Part shown: piece by piece, positions 1 to 8,473 of the stretch
Layout of the letters: the number at the start of each line of letters is the position of its first letter
How positions within the stretch are numbered: the first letter of the stretch is position 1
NCBI GenBank assembly: GCA_947450675.1
Contig: CANFWI010000031.1
Location: 1-36,901, forward strand
DNA from: Comamonadaceae bacterium
Lineage (GTDB): Bacteria; Pseudomonadota; Gammaproteobacteria; Burkholderiales; Burkholderiaceae_C
DNA length: 36,901 nucleotides
Reading direction: 5' to 3'
Program-made: the position numbers and the translations under genes
The notes under the pieces: generated by a model
What the model saw: the letters and a program-made list of their open reading frames with translations, nothing else
What the model was told of the DNA's origin: nothing
Database searches by the model: none

Positions 1-17
1 AGTCGGATGACGACCAT
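1..17 (-). CDS. rpsP: 30S ribosomal protein S16, first codons only (cut by window edge)
   Basis: Only the first five codons and part of a sixth are inside the window, read on the minus strand from the ATG at 17-15. They encode Met-Val-Val-Ile-Arg-Leu, the usual N-terminus of bacterial ribosomal protein S16. A Shine-Dalgarno sequence (AAGGA) lies 7 nt upstream, and a good -10 hexamer lies about 110 bp upstream. S16 is a small-subunit assembly protein, usually first in an rpsP-rimM-trmD-rplS operon that would continue to the left of this window. The call rests on very few residues plus the leader context, so it is likely rather than certain. Confidence 0.6.
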
Positions 18-127
18 GATTTATCCTTCGGGTGGTGGAGCAACAAAATCGTCACCCCAACATGTACTTGCAGCGCTTGAGACACACGACATGGCCACCC
101 GGCCAGCGAATTGCTGCAAAGCCGCAG

Positions 128-133
128 ATTATA
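128..133 (-). promoter_or_regulatory. -10 hexamer of the probable rpsP promoter
   Basis: A perfect TATAAT on the minus strand lies about 110 bp upstream of the rpsP start. No good -35 match is seen at 16-18 bp spacing, so the -35 contribution is weak or from another element. The leader between it and the start is long enough to hold regulatory structure, but I see no clear one. Confidence 0.4.
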
Positions 134-194
134 GCCCGAGACCTTGCCTCAGCGCCACCTGCTTGACACACCACTCCATTCATAAGCCCTTGAC

Positions 195-728
195 ATGACC
201 CTGATTCGCCCTTGCAGCCCGCCAGATCTTGCCGCCATCACGGCGATTTATGCCCAGCAAGTGCTGCACGGCACCGGCACATTTGAGACCGAGCCGCCCA
301 CGCTGGCCGAGATGACAGCCCGACGCGACGATGTGCTGGCCAAGCAGTTGCCTTACCTCGTGGCGGAAGATGCCGGAGAAATCATCGGCTTTGCCTACTG
401 CAACTGGTTTAAAGCCCGCCCCGCGTACCGCTATTCAGCCGAAGATTCGATTTATGTATCACCTGAGGCGCAGCGCCGCGGTCTCGGTCGCGCCTTGCTG
501 ACCGAACTCGCCGCGCGGGCCGAGGCGGCAGGTGTGCGCAAACTGATCGCCGTCATCGGCGATTCAGCCAATGCAGCATCCATCGGTCTGCACCGCAGCG
601 TGGGTTTTGAGCCGGTCGGTGTGCTGAAATCCTGCGGCTGGAAATTCGACCGCTGGCTCGATGTTGTGCTGATGGAAAAAGTCTTGGGTGCGGGTGACCA
701 CTGCCCACCACCAGCGCTTAGGGTGTAA
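195..728 (+). CDS. GNAT-family N-acetyltransferase, phosphinothricin acetyltransferase-like
   Basis: This 177-residue protein matches the PAT/bar subgroup of GNAT acetyltransferases, which transfer acetyl from acetyl-CoA to the amino group of a small substrate. Visible features are the N-terminal IRP...DLAAITAIY segment, the acidic FETEPP stretch, and motif A with the CoA-pyrophosphate loop QRRGLGRALL at about residues 95-104. The later N-ASIGLHRSVGFEPVG segment is typical of PAT-like enzymes. The length is normal for the family, whose usual annotation is phosphinothricin or methionine sulfoximine acetyltransferase. The natural substrate cannot be read from sequence. It is divergent from rpsP and followed 8 bp later by the TM2 gene, so the two may be co-transcribed. 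Confidence 0.85.
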   Translation: MTLIRPCSPPDLAAITAIYAQQVLHGTGTFETEPPTLAEMTARRDDVLAKQLPYLVAEDAGEIIGFAYCNWFKARPAYRYSAEDSIYVSPEAQRRGLGRALLTELAARAEAAGVRKLIAVIGDSANAASIGLHRSVGFEPVGVLKSCGWKFDRWLDVVLMEKVLGAGDHCPPPALRV

Positions 729-736
729 TAGCTGGA

Positions 737-1192
737 ATGAAAAGTATGAAAAACAAAACCGTCTCCACCTGGATCGCTTTCCTTGGCGGCCCTCTCGGAC
801 TGCATCGCTTTTACCTACACGGCTGGTCCGACACGCTCGGTTGGGCGCTGCCGATTCCGACGGCACTCGGCATCTACGGCATCGAACGCGTGCAGCAATA
901 CGGGCTGGACGATCAAATGAGCTGGTTGCTGATTCCGCTGCTGGGTTTCACCATGGCAGGCTGCGCTTTAACGGCCATCTTTTATGGCCTGATGCCGGTC
1001 GAAAAATGGAACGCACGCTTCAATCCAGAGGCAGCTGCCGATGCAGAGATCGGCCGAACCCACTGGCTGACGATGTTCGCGGTGATCGCCGCCCTGCTGG
1101 TCGGCGCGATCTCGATGATGGGCAGCATGGCTTTCAGCTTTCAGCACTACTTTGAATTCCAAGTCGAAGAAGCCCGCAAGATTTCTCAATAA
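737..1192 (+). CDS. TM2-domain membrane protein
   Basis: This 151-residue membrane protein begins with a short basic stretch followed by a TM2-type segment: a hydrophobic stretch with GGPLGLHRFYL at residues 14-24, the G-x-HRFY turn that defines the TM2 fold. Further hydrophobic segments lie at about residues 30-45, 57-82 and 105-127, suggesting three to four membrane passes. The biochemical role of stand-alone bacterial TM2 proteins is unknown. It starts 8 bp after the acetyltransferase and ends 11 bp before the convergent phosphate transporter gene, with no room for a sizeable terminator between them. Confidence 0.75.
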   Translation: MKSMKNKTVSTWIAFLGGPLGLHRFYLHGWSDTLGWALPIPTALGIYGIERVQQYGLDDQMSWLLIPLLGFTMAGCALTAIFYGLMPVEKWNARFNPEAAADAEIGRTHWLTMFAVIAALLVGAISMMGSMAFSFQHYFEFQVEEARKISQ

Positions 1193-1203
1193 GCCGGCAA
1201 CGC

Positions 1204-2214
1204 TCAGAACAGCTGCCAACTGATCCAGTAGGCTATCGCCGCCACAAAGGCGCTGGCAGGAATGGTGAAAATCCAGGCCCAAACGATGTTGCCGGCGACA
1301 CCCCAACGCACCGCACTGGCGCGCTGGGTGGAACCCACTCCGACGATCGCGCCGGTGATGGTGTGCGTGGTCGAGACCGGAATGCCCAGCCATGTCGCCA
1401 AAAACAGCGTCAGTGCACCACCGGTTTCAGCACAAAAACCACCGACAGGTTTCAGCTTGGTGATCCGCTGGCCCATGGTTTTCACGATGCGCCAACCACC
1501 AAACATGGTGCCCATGGCAATCGCTACGTAGCAACTGACGATGCTCCAAAGCGGTGGCGATGCATCCGTAGCAGAGGCATAGCCCGTGGCGATCAGCAGC
1601 ATCCAAATCATTCCGATGGTCTTTTGCGCATCATTGCCGCCATGACCCAAGCTGTAGGCGCCGGCTGAGACCAACTGCAAGCGACGGAACCAACGATCCA
1701 CCTTAGAAGGCGTCGCACGGCGGCAAGCCCATGCCACCACCACCATCATGATCGAGCCCAATAAAAACCCCAACACGGGCGAGACAAAAATAAACGCCAC
1801 CGTTTTGAGCACGCCTCCAGCGACAAGCGCACCGGCGCCAGACTTTGCCATCACGGCCCCCACAATGCCGCCAATCAGCGCATGCGAAGAACTGCTGGGG
1901 ATACCGTAATACCAAGTCACCACATTCCAGGTGATGGCGCCCAGCAAGGCACCAAACACCACGTGGGTATCGACGATGCCAGGCTGCACGATGCCTTTGC
2001 CAACCGTCGCCGCCACGCTCAGGTGAAAAACAAAGAGGGCCAGTAAATTGAAAAAAGCTGCAAAGAGCACGGCCTGACCCGGCTTGAGTACACCGGTGGA
2101 CACCACGGTAGCAATCGAGTTGGCGGCATCATGAAAGCCGTTCATGAAGTCAAAAATGATGGCCAGACACACCAACAGGGCCACAACCCACAGGGCAGTT
2201 TGAACGGTTTGCAT
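1204..2214 (-). CDS. pit: Low-affinity inorganic phosphate transporter, PiT family
   Basis: This 336-residue integral membrane protein belongs to the PiT family, which moves phosphate as a neutral metal-phosphate with proton symport. The two family signatures are both present: GFHDAANSIA near residue 26 and the repeat-half counterpart GHGGNDAQKTIG near residue 195. The PSSSSHAL and PVSTTHTI turns mark the two inverted repeat halves. Length is close to the compact PiT proteins found with DUF47 partners. The gene lies 15 bp downstream of the DUF47 gene in the same direction, the usual arrangement in which the PhoU-like protein accompanies its transporter. Confidence 0.93.
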   Translation of the reverse strand: MQTVQTALWVVALLVCLAIIFDFMNGFHDAANSIATVVSTGVLKPGQAVLFAAFFNLLALFVFHLSVAATVGKGIVQPGIVDTHVVFGALLGAITWNVVTWYYGIPSSSSHALIGGIVGAVMAKSGAGALVAGGVLKTVAFIFVSPVLGFLLGSIMMVVVAWACRRATPSKVDRWFRRLQLVSAGAYSLGHGGNDAQKTIGMIWMLLIATGYASATDASPPLWSIVSCYVAIAMGTMFGGWRIVKTMGQRITKLKPVGGFCAETGGALTLFLATWLGIPVSTTHTITGAIVGVGSTQRASAVRWGVAGNIVWAWIFTIPASAFVAAIAYWISWQLF

Positions 2215-2229
2215 ACAGCGCCCGGTGGA

Positions 2230-2877
2230 TCAGGAGTTTTCGAGGACGATGCCCTCGATCAAATTGGCCACGTCTTCGCACTTGTCGGTGATGGTCTCTA
2301 GCAACTCGTAAATCGCCTTGAGTTTGATGACCTCACGGACATCCGGCTCTTCACGAAACAATTTGCTCATGGCAGAGCGCATGACGCGGTCAGCATCCGA
2401 CTCGAGCCTGTCGATTTCTTCGCAGGTTTTCAGCGCGGCTTCGGCTGTGACGGCGTCGCTCAACTTGTCGATCAAGGCCACCGCATCTTTCAGGCGCTCA
2501 CAGCATTTAACGCTCAGATCCGTGAGTCGAACGATTTCGTCGGTCATGTGCCGCACGTCGTACAGCGCCATGGTTTCGGCTGAATCCTGAATCAGGTCAG
2601 CGACGTCGTCCATGGTGTTGATCAAGGAGTGGATTTGCTCGCGATCAATTGGCGTGATGAAGGTCTTGTGCAGCATGCGGTTGACCTCTTGCGTGATGCG
2701 ATCGGCAGCACGCTCAGCGTTGTCCACATCACGGTTAAAGCCTTCGCGCTTTTCCACGTCGTTGTAATGGGTCACCATGTTCGAAAACGCATAGGCAGCT
2801 TCAACGATGCGCGCCGCATGCTGGTTGAAGAGCTCGAAAAAATTGCCTTCTCGTGGCAGCAGCTTGGCAAACAGCAT
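2230..2877 (-). CDS. DUF47 family PhoU-like phosphate transport accessory protein
   Basis: This 215-residue, mostly helical protein is a DUF47 (PhoU-like, formerly TIGR00153) member. It has the family N-terminus LLPREGNFFELFNQHA, the EAAYAFSNMV helix and the central DDVADLIQDSAET segment. Such proteins sit next to PiT transporters and are thought to gate or regulate them; biochemical detail is thin. I chose the ATG at 2877 rather than the TTG one codon upstream, because a GGGGA Shine-Dalgarno-like stretch is nearby. It is first in a two-gene operon with the PiT gene. A perfect 14-bp palindrome lies 27 bp upstream of the start. Confidence 0.9.
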   Translation of the reverse strand: MLFAKLLPREGNFFELFNQHAARIVEAAYAFSNMVTHYNDVEKREGFNRDVDNAERAADRITQEVNRMLHKTFITPIDREQIHSLINTMDDVADLIQDSAETMALYDVRHMTDEIVRLTDLSVKCCERLKDAVALIDKLSDAVTAEAALKTCEEIDRLESDADRVMRSAMSKLFREEPDVREVIKLKAIYELLETITDKCEDVANLIEGIVLENS

Positions 2878-2903
2878 CAAAAATCCCCAGGAAGTAAAGT
2901 CAT

Positions 2904-2917
2904 AAATGTCGACATTT
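2904..2917. promoter_or_regulatory. 14-bp perfect palindrome upstream of the phosphate transport operon
   Basis: The sequence AAATGTCGACATTT is a perfect palindrome 27 bp upstream of the DUF47 start, in the gap that should carry the operon promoter. A dimeric repressor or activator site is plausible. A loose resemblance to a Pho box on the plus strand (GTCATAAAT overlapping it) was seen, but the direct-repeat spacing does not fit. Confidence 0.3.
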
Positions 2918-3040
2918 CAGGTCAGCTGATGAGTTTACCGCTGGGAATTTGGAAAACACGGGTGCTCGCGACCGCCATCTGGCCTTATCCGCAAACAGAA
3001 GTGTTCAAGCTTCAGGAAATAAATTCAACAAGGCGCCAAC

Positions 3041-5101
3041 CTAGAAGCTGGCCTGCATCCCGACTTTCAAACTGCGGCCTGGCATCGGCGCTTTCGGAAA
3101 AGCGGTTGTGGTCAACACAGATGACGCGCTGTAAGCCAGCTGATGGGTGATGTTGTCGAGCCGCGCAAACCAGAGCAAGCTGGCGGCACCCGCCCTTGTG
3201 CGGTATGTACCGGCGAGGTTCCACAAGGTGTAGGCGTCGGTGGCGCGGTCTGTCACCGGCACCCGATTTTGCGCACCGGAGTGGTCAAAGCCAAAGTTCG
3301 CACCCCACGGCCCACTGACCCAGAACAAGGTCGACCCCACGCGCCAAGGCGCAATGCGCGGCAGCGCCGCGCCGCTGTCTAGGTTGGTGGCGCGCACCAG
3401 ATCACCACGCAAGGTCAAGTCCAACGTCGAAGCACCTTCCAGCAAGCGGACATTGCCGCTGCTCTCGAGACCGACGAAGCGGGCTCGTACTGGCTCGTAT
3501 TGGTACAGAGGCAAGGCATCGGGGTCACTTTGCGGAACTGGCGCGCCATTGGCTTTGCTAAGCCAGACGCCTGGCGTCCGATCAAGCGCAATGTAATTCT
3601 GAAAACGACTCACATAAGCATTGACACCGAAGCGGTTGGCGCCCGCCTTCCAAGCAGCACCGACGTCCAAATTGCCAGACTTCTCTTTGTTCAAGTTGGC
3701 GGCGCCCACCTCATACGCAGCGGTGGCCAAATGCGGGCCATTGGCGAACAATTCATAGTCTTTCGGCGCACGTTCGGTGTAGGCCAGATTGCTGGTCAGC
3801 TTCCAGCCAGGTGACACATTCCACAAGCTGCCCAAAGCGTAACTTGCAGCATTGAAATCCCTTGCGCCAACGATAAAACGTGAGGAATCCGCACTGCCCA
3901 ACGACTCGACGCGAACCGATTCCAACCGACCGCCCAGACTCAGCTTGCCCCAGCTGGTGGCCATCTCTTCGTAAGCAAAGGCTGCCGTCTGGTCGGTTTT
4001 ACTGTGCGGCGCAAAAGCCTCTGCGCCATCGGCTGAAAAGCGGTTGGTCTGCGTCTGCAAGCCGAACATGCCGTCGAAGTTGCCGCGCTTGGCAAGACGC
4101 GCCTCCAGACGCAGGTCGTTTCCATTGTTCTTGAAAACGGTGCCCGGCGTCGCACCTTCAAACTCGGTGTGGGTGTAATCCGTCTGGCTGAACTGACCTT
4201 TGACGCTCTGAATGAAGCCACCCAAATTCCGCAGCTCGCCTTCGAGCGCATAGCGGTTGGACTTCATAGCGATGGTCACGTTGTCTTCGGCTACGGTGCC
4301 GTAAGTGCTTTTGTAATCAGTGGCCGAAGCGCCCAGATAGCCATTGTCAAAAAACACCGAGCCCCCCAGCGCCTGACCGTTGGTGTTGCTGGCTGAATTG
4401 CAAATTTTCCGCTGGGTCGTGGTCACGCCGTTCTGTGTGCACGCCAGATCAACCGGCACGCTGACATTGCCTGTCTGCCGGTCAAACGCGTCCACGTGCA
4501 ACTGGTAGCGTGTGTTGCCCGCCTCTAGCAACAGACCCTTGCCGCGCTCTGAATTGCCGGTGGCATAGTTCAGGTCGGTTTTCCCGCTGACACCGCCGCC
4601 CTCATCGAACTGCGGCTCGCGTGCAATCCGGTTGTCGATCACATTGACCACGCCGCCCACAGCGCTGCCGCCGTACATCAAAGCGCCCGGGCCGCGCAAG
4701 ACTTCAATGCGCTCAATGCTCAGAGGATCCAGCGTGACTGCATGGTCGTAGCTCAGGCTGGACACATCCAGCGACCCACCGCCGTTGTTCAGAATACGAA
4801 TGCGATCGCCGTCTAGGCCGCGGATGATGGGTCGGCTGGCGTTAGGGCCAAAGTAGGTGCTGCTGACGCCGGGCGTGCCGTCCAGCGTTTCACCCAAGGT
4901 GGTCTTGGCGCGCAGCAACAACTCGGTGCCCGACAGTTGCGTGGCCGGTGCGATCAGGTCGCTTGAGCCCAAAGGGTTGCCGGTGACGGTGACCTCTTGC
5001 AGGCTGAGGGGAGCGCTTTGAGCGAAGGCGTTAACAGACAGAACGCCGAGGAAAGACAAGGCGGCCAGGCTCACGGCGCGGCGTTGGAAAGAATTTTTCA
5101 T
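3041..5101 (-). CDS. TonB-dependent outer membrane receptor, ZnuD-like
   Basis: This 686-residue receptor starts at the ATG at 5101, which gives a clean signal peptide (basic MKNSFQRR, hydrophobic core, cleavage near AFAQS). The longer upstream reading lacks a signal peptide. A plug domain follows, with the TonB-box-like SLQEVTVTG, RPIIRGLDGDRIRIL near residue 90 and IERIEVLRGPGALMYGGSAVGGVVN near residues 130-155. The rest is a 22-strand barrel ending in aromatic Phe (GMQASF). The LDGDR and YDHAVTLDPLS features match the ZnuD group of zinc receptors. It has fewer His residues than Neisseria ZnuD but an extracellular-type loop with two Cys at about residues 221 and 235. The substrate is inferred to be a metal or metal chelate, not proven. 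It lies 76 bp downstream of a small membrane-protein gene in the same direction. Confidence 0.85.
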   Translation of the reverse strand: MKNSFQRRAVSLAALSFLGVLSVNAFAQSAPLSLQEVTVTGNPLGSSDLIAPATQLSGTELLLRAKTTLGETLDGTPGVSSTYFGPNASRPIIRGLDGDRIRILNNGGGSLDVSSLSYDHAVTLDPLSIERIEVLRGPGALMYGGSAVGGVVNVIDNRIAREPQFDEGGGVSGKTDLNYATGNSERGKGLLLEAGNTRYQLHVDAFDRQTGNVSVPVDLACTQNGVTTTQRKICNSASNTNGQALGGSVFFDNGYLGASATDYKSTYGTVAEDNVTIAMKSNRYALEGELRNLGGFIQSVKGQFSQTDYTHTEFEGATPGTVFKNNGNDLRLEARLAKRGNFDGMFGLQTQTNRFSADGAEAFAPHSKTDQTAAFAYEEMATSWGKLSLGGRLESVRVESLGSADSSRFIVGARDFNAASYALGSLWNVSPGWKLTSNLAYTERAPKDYELFANGPHLATAAYEVGAANLNKEKSGNLDVGAAWKAGANRFGVNAYVSRFQNYIALDRTPGVWLSKANGAPVPQSDPDALPLYQYEPVRARFVGLESSGNVRLLEGASTLDLTLRGDLVRATNLDSGAALPRIAPWRVGSTLFWVSGPWGANFGFDHSGAQNRVPVTDRATDAYTLWNLAGTYRTRAGAASLLWFARLDNITHQLAYSASSVLTTTAFPKAPMPGRSLKVGMQASF

Positions 5102-5177
5102 GACAGGCTTCGAAGAAATCAAAAACAGAAAGGGGCATGCCACCGTGAGGCGGAGCGACACCCAAAGTTTGGGAAAT

Positions 5178-5600
5178 TCAGCGAGCCGAAGGCGGGCCAC
5201 GCGCTTGAAAAAGCGCAGCCCAGCGGGCGATGAAATCACCCGCTAAAGTCACCAACACAACATGAGGCAACAAGATTGGCAATGCCTGCGCAAGCTGGGA
5301 ATGGAGTGCCTGCGCGTGACACAGCTGGTCAAACACCAAGCAGTCTGATGCATTGTCATGACCGCCGAACAATTTTTTAGACCACCGGGTCACGTCGACA
5401 TCGACAGTGACAACGCCAACCTGGACCAACTCAACGCGAGTCTGTGCACGATGCTGGGCAGTCGCACCCACAACTGCCGCTGGCAGGCCATGCGAGAGCC
5501 CGTGAACGATGCCGTGCATCAGCCCCATCAGAGGCACCATCAGCAAAGCCAGGGCTATGTAACAGCCCATGACTTGTCGAAGGGTGAGTCTGAAATTCAT
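5178..5600 (-). CDS. Small membrane-anchored protein preceding the TonB receptor (DUF2946/CzcI-like)
   Basis: The predicted protein has 140 residues, with a hydrophobic segment at residues 10-40 containing several His residues (MHGIVHGLSHG). A His/Asp/Cys-bearing centre follows (GGHDNASDCLVFDQLCHAQ), then a second hydrophobic stretch and the C-terminal FQARGPP. The ARGPP ending and the Cys/His centre resemble small DUF2946/CzcI-type proteins commonly found beside metal efflux or TonB receptor genes, but I recognise it only loosely. It starts 16 bp after the msrA stop and lies just before the receptor gene, so msrA, this gene and the receptor could be co-transcribed. A role in metal sensing or periplasmic metal handling is inference. 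Confidence 0.55.
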   Translation of the reverse strand: MNFRLTLRQVMGCYIALALLMVPLMGLMHGIVHGLSHGLPAAVVGATAQHRAQTRVELVQVGVVTVDVDVTRWSKKLFGGHDNASDCLVFDQLCHAQALHSQLAQALPILLPHVVLVTLAGDFIARWAALFQARGPPSAR

Positions 5601-5616
5601 GCCGTTTTAAGTTGAT

Positions 5617-6156
5617 TCAATGCCGAACGCGATCGGTGAAAGTCTTGCGAAATTTCGCCACCTTGGGGCCAGCCACCGCGACGCAGTAACCCTGATTCGG
5701 GTTGTTTTCAAAGAAGTCCTGATGATAATCCTCGGCCGGCCAGTAGTTGCTCAAGGGCTGCACCTCGGTCACGATCGGCTGGCTGAACAACTTGGCCTGG
5801 GTCATCTCGCTGAGCAGGTCTTCAATCACTTTTTCTTGCTCTGGTGTCGACCAGTAAATGCCGCTGCGGTACTGCGTGCCGGCATCGTTGCCCTGACGGT
5901 TCAGTGTGGTCGGGTCGTGGATGACGAAGAAAATTTCGAGAATCTCACGCAGGCTGATCTGCGCCGGGTCATAGGTCAGCTTGACCACTTCGTTGTGCCC
6001 GGTCGTGCCCGAACAAACCTGCTCATACGTCGGCTGCGTGACATGGCCGTTGCTGTAGCCCGACTCGACGTCGGTCACGCCGCGCACCTGGACGAACACC
6101 GCCTCGGTGCACCAAAAACAGCCGCCGCCCAGCGTGATCGTTGGCAATGGGGTCAT
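5617..6156 (-). CDS. msrA: Peptide-methionine (S)-S-oxide reductase MsrA
   Basis: This 179-residue cytoplasmic repair enzyme reduces the S epimer of methionine sulfoxide in proteins and free methionine, with thioredoxin as reductant. The catalytic GCFWCTEAVF motif is at residues 12-21, with nucleophilic Cys in the first GCFW. The later GYSNGHVTQPTYEQVCSGTTGHNEVV region carries further family-conserved residues including the TGH-E turn, and YHQDFFENNPNQGYC near residue 145 ends the fold. Length is normal for the single-domain form without an MsrB fusion. It has no signal peptide. It is divergent from nothing close by; the LysR gene upstream reads in the same direction but ends 51 bp away. Confidence 0.95.
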   Translation of the reverse strand: MTPLPTITLGGGCFWCTEAVFVQVRGVTDVESGYSNGHVTQPTYEQVCSGTTGHNEVVKLTYDPAQISLREILEIFFVIHDPTTLNRQGNDAGTQYRSGIYWSTPEQEKVIEDLLSEMTQAKLFSQPIVTEVQPLSNYWPAEDYHQDFFENNPNQGYCVAVAGPKVAKFRKTFTDRVRH

Positions 6157-6207
6157 AAGATCTTTCGTTGAAGTGAGGTTAGATTTTGCCCAACGCCCGG
6201 CCAGCGT

Positions 6208-7098
6208 TTAGGTCGCCATCGGCAAACTCGTGCGCACCGCATGGACAAAAGCAGCCAGCGCCGGGCTGTCGCGGCTGGTTTTCCAGAGGCAATGGGTCTC
6301 ATACGTCATGGCGTCTTCTTGCAGCGGCACGAACACCGCGCCGGCCAGCGCCGACTGCTGCAAGGCCGCAGGCACCAGCGCCACACCCATGCCTTGCGCC
6401 ACCAGCGAGACCACGCTCAACCAATGCCGGAGTTCGTACCGGATCTCTGGGTCAAAACCAGACGCAGCGCACAGCGCCAAGATGCGCTCGTGGTAGTCCG
6501 GGGACACCGCTTTGGAGACCACCGCAAACGGCTCACCCTGTAACTGCGCCAGGGCCAGTGTGGCCTGTCCGGCCAGCGCATGAGAGGCCGGCAAACAACC
6601 CACAAAAGCCTGGCTCGCCACCCGGATTTGCGACAACTCAGGCGGCACCCGCGTGGTGTGGACAAAGCCGAGGTCGAGTCGGCCTTGCACCAGTTCGACC
6701 AACTGCTCACTCGAACTCAACTCCTTGAGTAGCAGGCGCAAACGTGGATGGTCCGCCTGAAAGCGCGCCAAGATCAGTGGCAAACCGCTGAACAACATGG
6801 TCCCAGAAAAGCCAATCGTCAGGCTACCGGCCATGCCTTCACTGACATCCTTGGCCAGATTCGCGGCGCTCGCGGCCTGCTCCAGCAAGGCCCGCGCGGC
6901 TGGTACAAAAGCCAGGCCCGCCGCCGTCAGCTGCACCGACTTGCTGTTGCGCGTGAGCAGACGAGCGCCCACTGACGCCTCCAACTGCTGAATGTTCAGC
7001 GACAGCGGCGGCTGCGAAATAGCCAGCCGACGCGCCGCCCGGCCGAAATGCAGTTCCTCGGCCAGCACCAGAAAGTAGCGAAGATGTCGAAATTCCAT
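6208..7098 (-). CDS. LysR-family transcriptional regulator (probable regulator of gcdH)
   Basis: This 296-residue LTTR has the N-terminal winged helix-turn-helix typical of the family (FRHLRYFLVLAEELHFGRAA, then SQPPLSLNIQQLE at about residues 28-40). A periplasmic-binding-protein-like effector domain runs from about residue 90 to the end. It is transcribed away from the glutaryl-CoA dehydrogenase gene across a 154-bp gap. This is the classic LysR arrangement, and in Pseudomonas a LysR protein (GcdR) next to gcdH activates it in response to glutarate. By position it is a good candidate GcdR equivalent. Its effector specificity cannot be read directly, and the sequence also resembles the general BenM/CatM-like group. 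Confidence 0.88.
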   Translation of the reverse strand: MEFRHLRYFLVLAEELHFGRAARRLAISQPPLSLNIQQLEASVGARLLTRNSKSVQLTAAGLAFVPAARALLEQAASAANLAKDVSEGMAGSLTIGFSGTMLFSGLPLILARFQADHPRLRLLLKELSSSEQLVELVQGRLDLGFVHTTRVPPELSQIRVASQAFVGCLPASHALAGQATLALAQLQGEPFAVVSKAVSPDYHERILALCAASGFDPEIRYELRHWLSVVSLVAQGMGVALVPAALQQSALAGAVFVPLQEDAMTYETHCLWKTSRDSPALAAFVHAVRTSLPMAT

Positions 7099-7252
7099 GA
7101 ATACAAGAAATATATCGTTGAATTGTTAATTGATATTAGACAGCTATTCTTGATTACCGAACAATCAGACCCCACACCCAAGGTCTGCCAGGCACGGCCA
7201 GCACCCTTTGGGCAGGCCCTACACTTTGCCGTCAAATTCAAGGAAACATGTC
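7099..7252. promoter_or_regulatory. Divergent LysR/gcdH control region
   Basis: This AT-rich gap separates the two divergent starts. It contains the inverted repeat ATATC (7112-7116) and GATAT (7132-7136) with a 15-bp spacer, close to the LysR start, where autoregulatory LysR sites usually lie. A clear -35/-10 pair could not be assigned. A Shine-Dalgarno-like AAGGAA lies about 8 nt before the gcdH start. Confidence 0.35.
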
Positions 7253-8449
7253 ATGTCCGTTAAATTCAATTGGGAAGATCCATTTTTTCTGAGCCAACAG
7301 CTCACTGACGACGAGCGCGCCATCGTCGAGGCTGCGCACGATTTTTGTCAGGACAAGCTGCAAACGCGTGTGCTGATGGCCGCGCGCCATGAAACCTTTG
7401 ACCGCGAAATCATGAACGAAGCCGGCGCCATGGGCTTTTTAGGTTCAACAATTGAAGGCTACGGCTGCGCCGGCCTGAGCTACGTCGCCTACGGCCTGAT
7501 CGCCCGCGAAGTCGAGCGCGTCGACAGCGGCTACCGCAGCGCCATCAGCGTGCAAAGTTCGCTGGTCATGCACCCGATCAACGAGTACGGCAGCGAAGCG
7601 CAAAGAGAAAAATTCTTGCCCAAGCTCGCCACCGGCGAATGGGTCGGTTGCTTCGGCCTGACCGAACCCAACCACGGCTCTGACCCAGCCAGCATGTTGA
7701 CGCGCGCCAAACCTGTCGACGGCGGCTTCATCATGAAGGGCGCCAAGATGTGGATCACCAACAGCCCGATCGCCGATGTCTTCGTGGTCTGGGCCAAGCT
7801 CGAAGACCCTGATGGCAAGGTCGGCGGCCAAGAAAGCATTCGCGGCTTCATCCTTGAAAAAGGCATGAAGGGCTTGAGCGCACCGAAGATCGAGGGCAAG
7901 ATGAGCTTGCGCGCCTCGATCACCGGCGAGATCGTCATGGACGATGTCTTTGTGCCTGAAGCCAACATTCTGCCCAACGTCAGCGGCCTCAAAGGCCCTT
8001 TCGGTTGCCTCAACAAAGCGCGCTACGGCATCGCTTGGGGTGCGCTGGGCGCGGCTGAAGACTGTTGGTTCCGTGCCCGTCAATACACCATGGACCGCGT
8101 GCAATTCGGCCGTCCACTGGCGCAAAACCAGTTGATCCAGAAAAAACTCGCCGACATGCAAACCGAAATCACGCTAGGCCTGCAAGCCTGCTTGCGCGTC
8201 GGCCGCTTGATGGACGAAGACCAAGCAGCGCCGGAAATGATTTCGATGATCAAGCGCAACTCGTGCGGCAAGTCGCTGGACATTGCCCGCATGGCGCGCG
8301 ACATGCACGGCGGCAACGGCATCCATGACGAATACCACGTCATCCGCCACATGATCAACTTGGAAACCGTCAACACCTACGAAGGCACGCACGATGTGCA
8401 CGCCTTGATCTTGGGTCGGGCGCAAACCGGTTTGCAGGCTTTTTATTGA
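7253..8449 (+). CDS. gcdH: Glutaryl-CoA dehydrogenase
   Basis: This 398-residue FAD enzyme of the acyl-CoA dehydrogenase family oxidises and decarboxylates glutaryl-CoA to crotonyl-CoA in lysine, tryptophan and benzoate-type catabolism. Visible features are the [11 protein letters not shown] segment, the flavin/substrate loop [16 protein letters not shown] near residue 140, the [16 protein letters not shown] strand, and the C-terminal [19 protein letters not shown] that holds the catalytic Glu (YEG). These are specific to glutaryl-CoA dehydrogenases. I chose the ATG at 7253 because an AAGGAA precedes it; the ATG-like start 45 nt upstream has no ribosome site and adds non-conserved residues. 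The partner LysR gene is divergent. Confidence 0.95.
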   Translation: MSVKFNWEDPFFLSQQLTDDERAIVEAAHDFCQDKLQTRVLMAARHETFDREIMNEAGAMGFLGSTIEGYGCAGLSYVAYGLIAREVERVDSGYRSAISVQSSLVMHPINEYGSEAQREKFLPKLATGEWVGCFGLTEPNHGSDPASMLTRAKPVDGGFIMKGAKMWITNSPIADVFVVWAKLEDPDGKVGGQESIRGFILEKGMKGLSAPKIEGKMSLRASITGEIVMDDVFVPEANILPNVSGLKGPFGCLNKARYGIAWGALGAAEDCWFRARQYTMDRVQFGRPLAQNQLIQKKLADMQTEITLGLQACLRVGRLMDEDQAAPEMISMIKRNSCGKSLDIARMARDMHGGNGIHDEYHVIRHMINLETVNTYEGTHDVHALILGRAQTGLQAFY

Positions 8450-8473
8450 AGTCCACCGCTTGATAAGCCGAGC

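Noticed and set aside
7..198. 63-codon open frame at the left edge
   Set aside because: Lies in the rpsP leader on the opposite strand, with no recognisable domain.
2894..2915. Possible Pho box upstream of the phosphate operon
   Set aside because: Only the GTCATAAAT half resembles the consensus; the second repeat and the 11-bp spacing do not fit.
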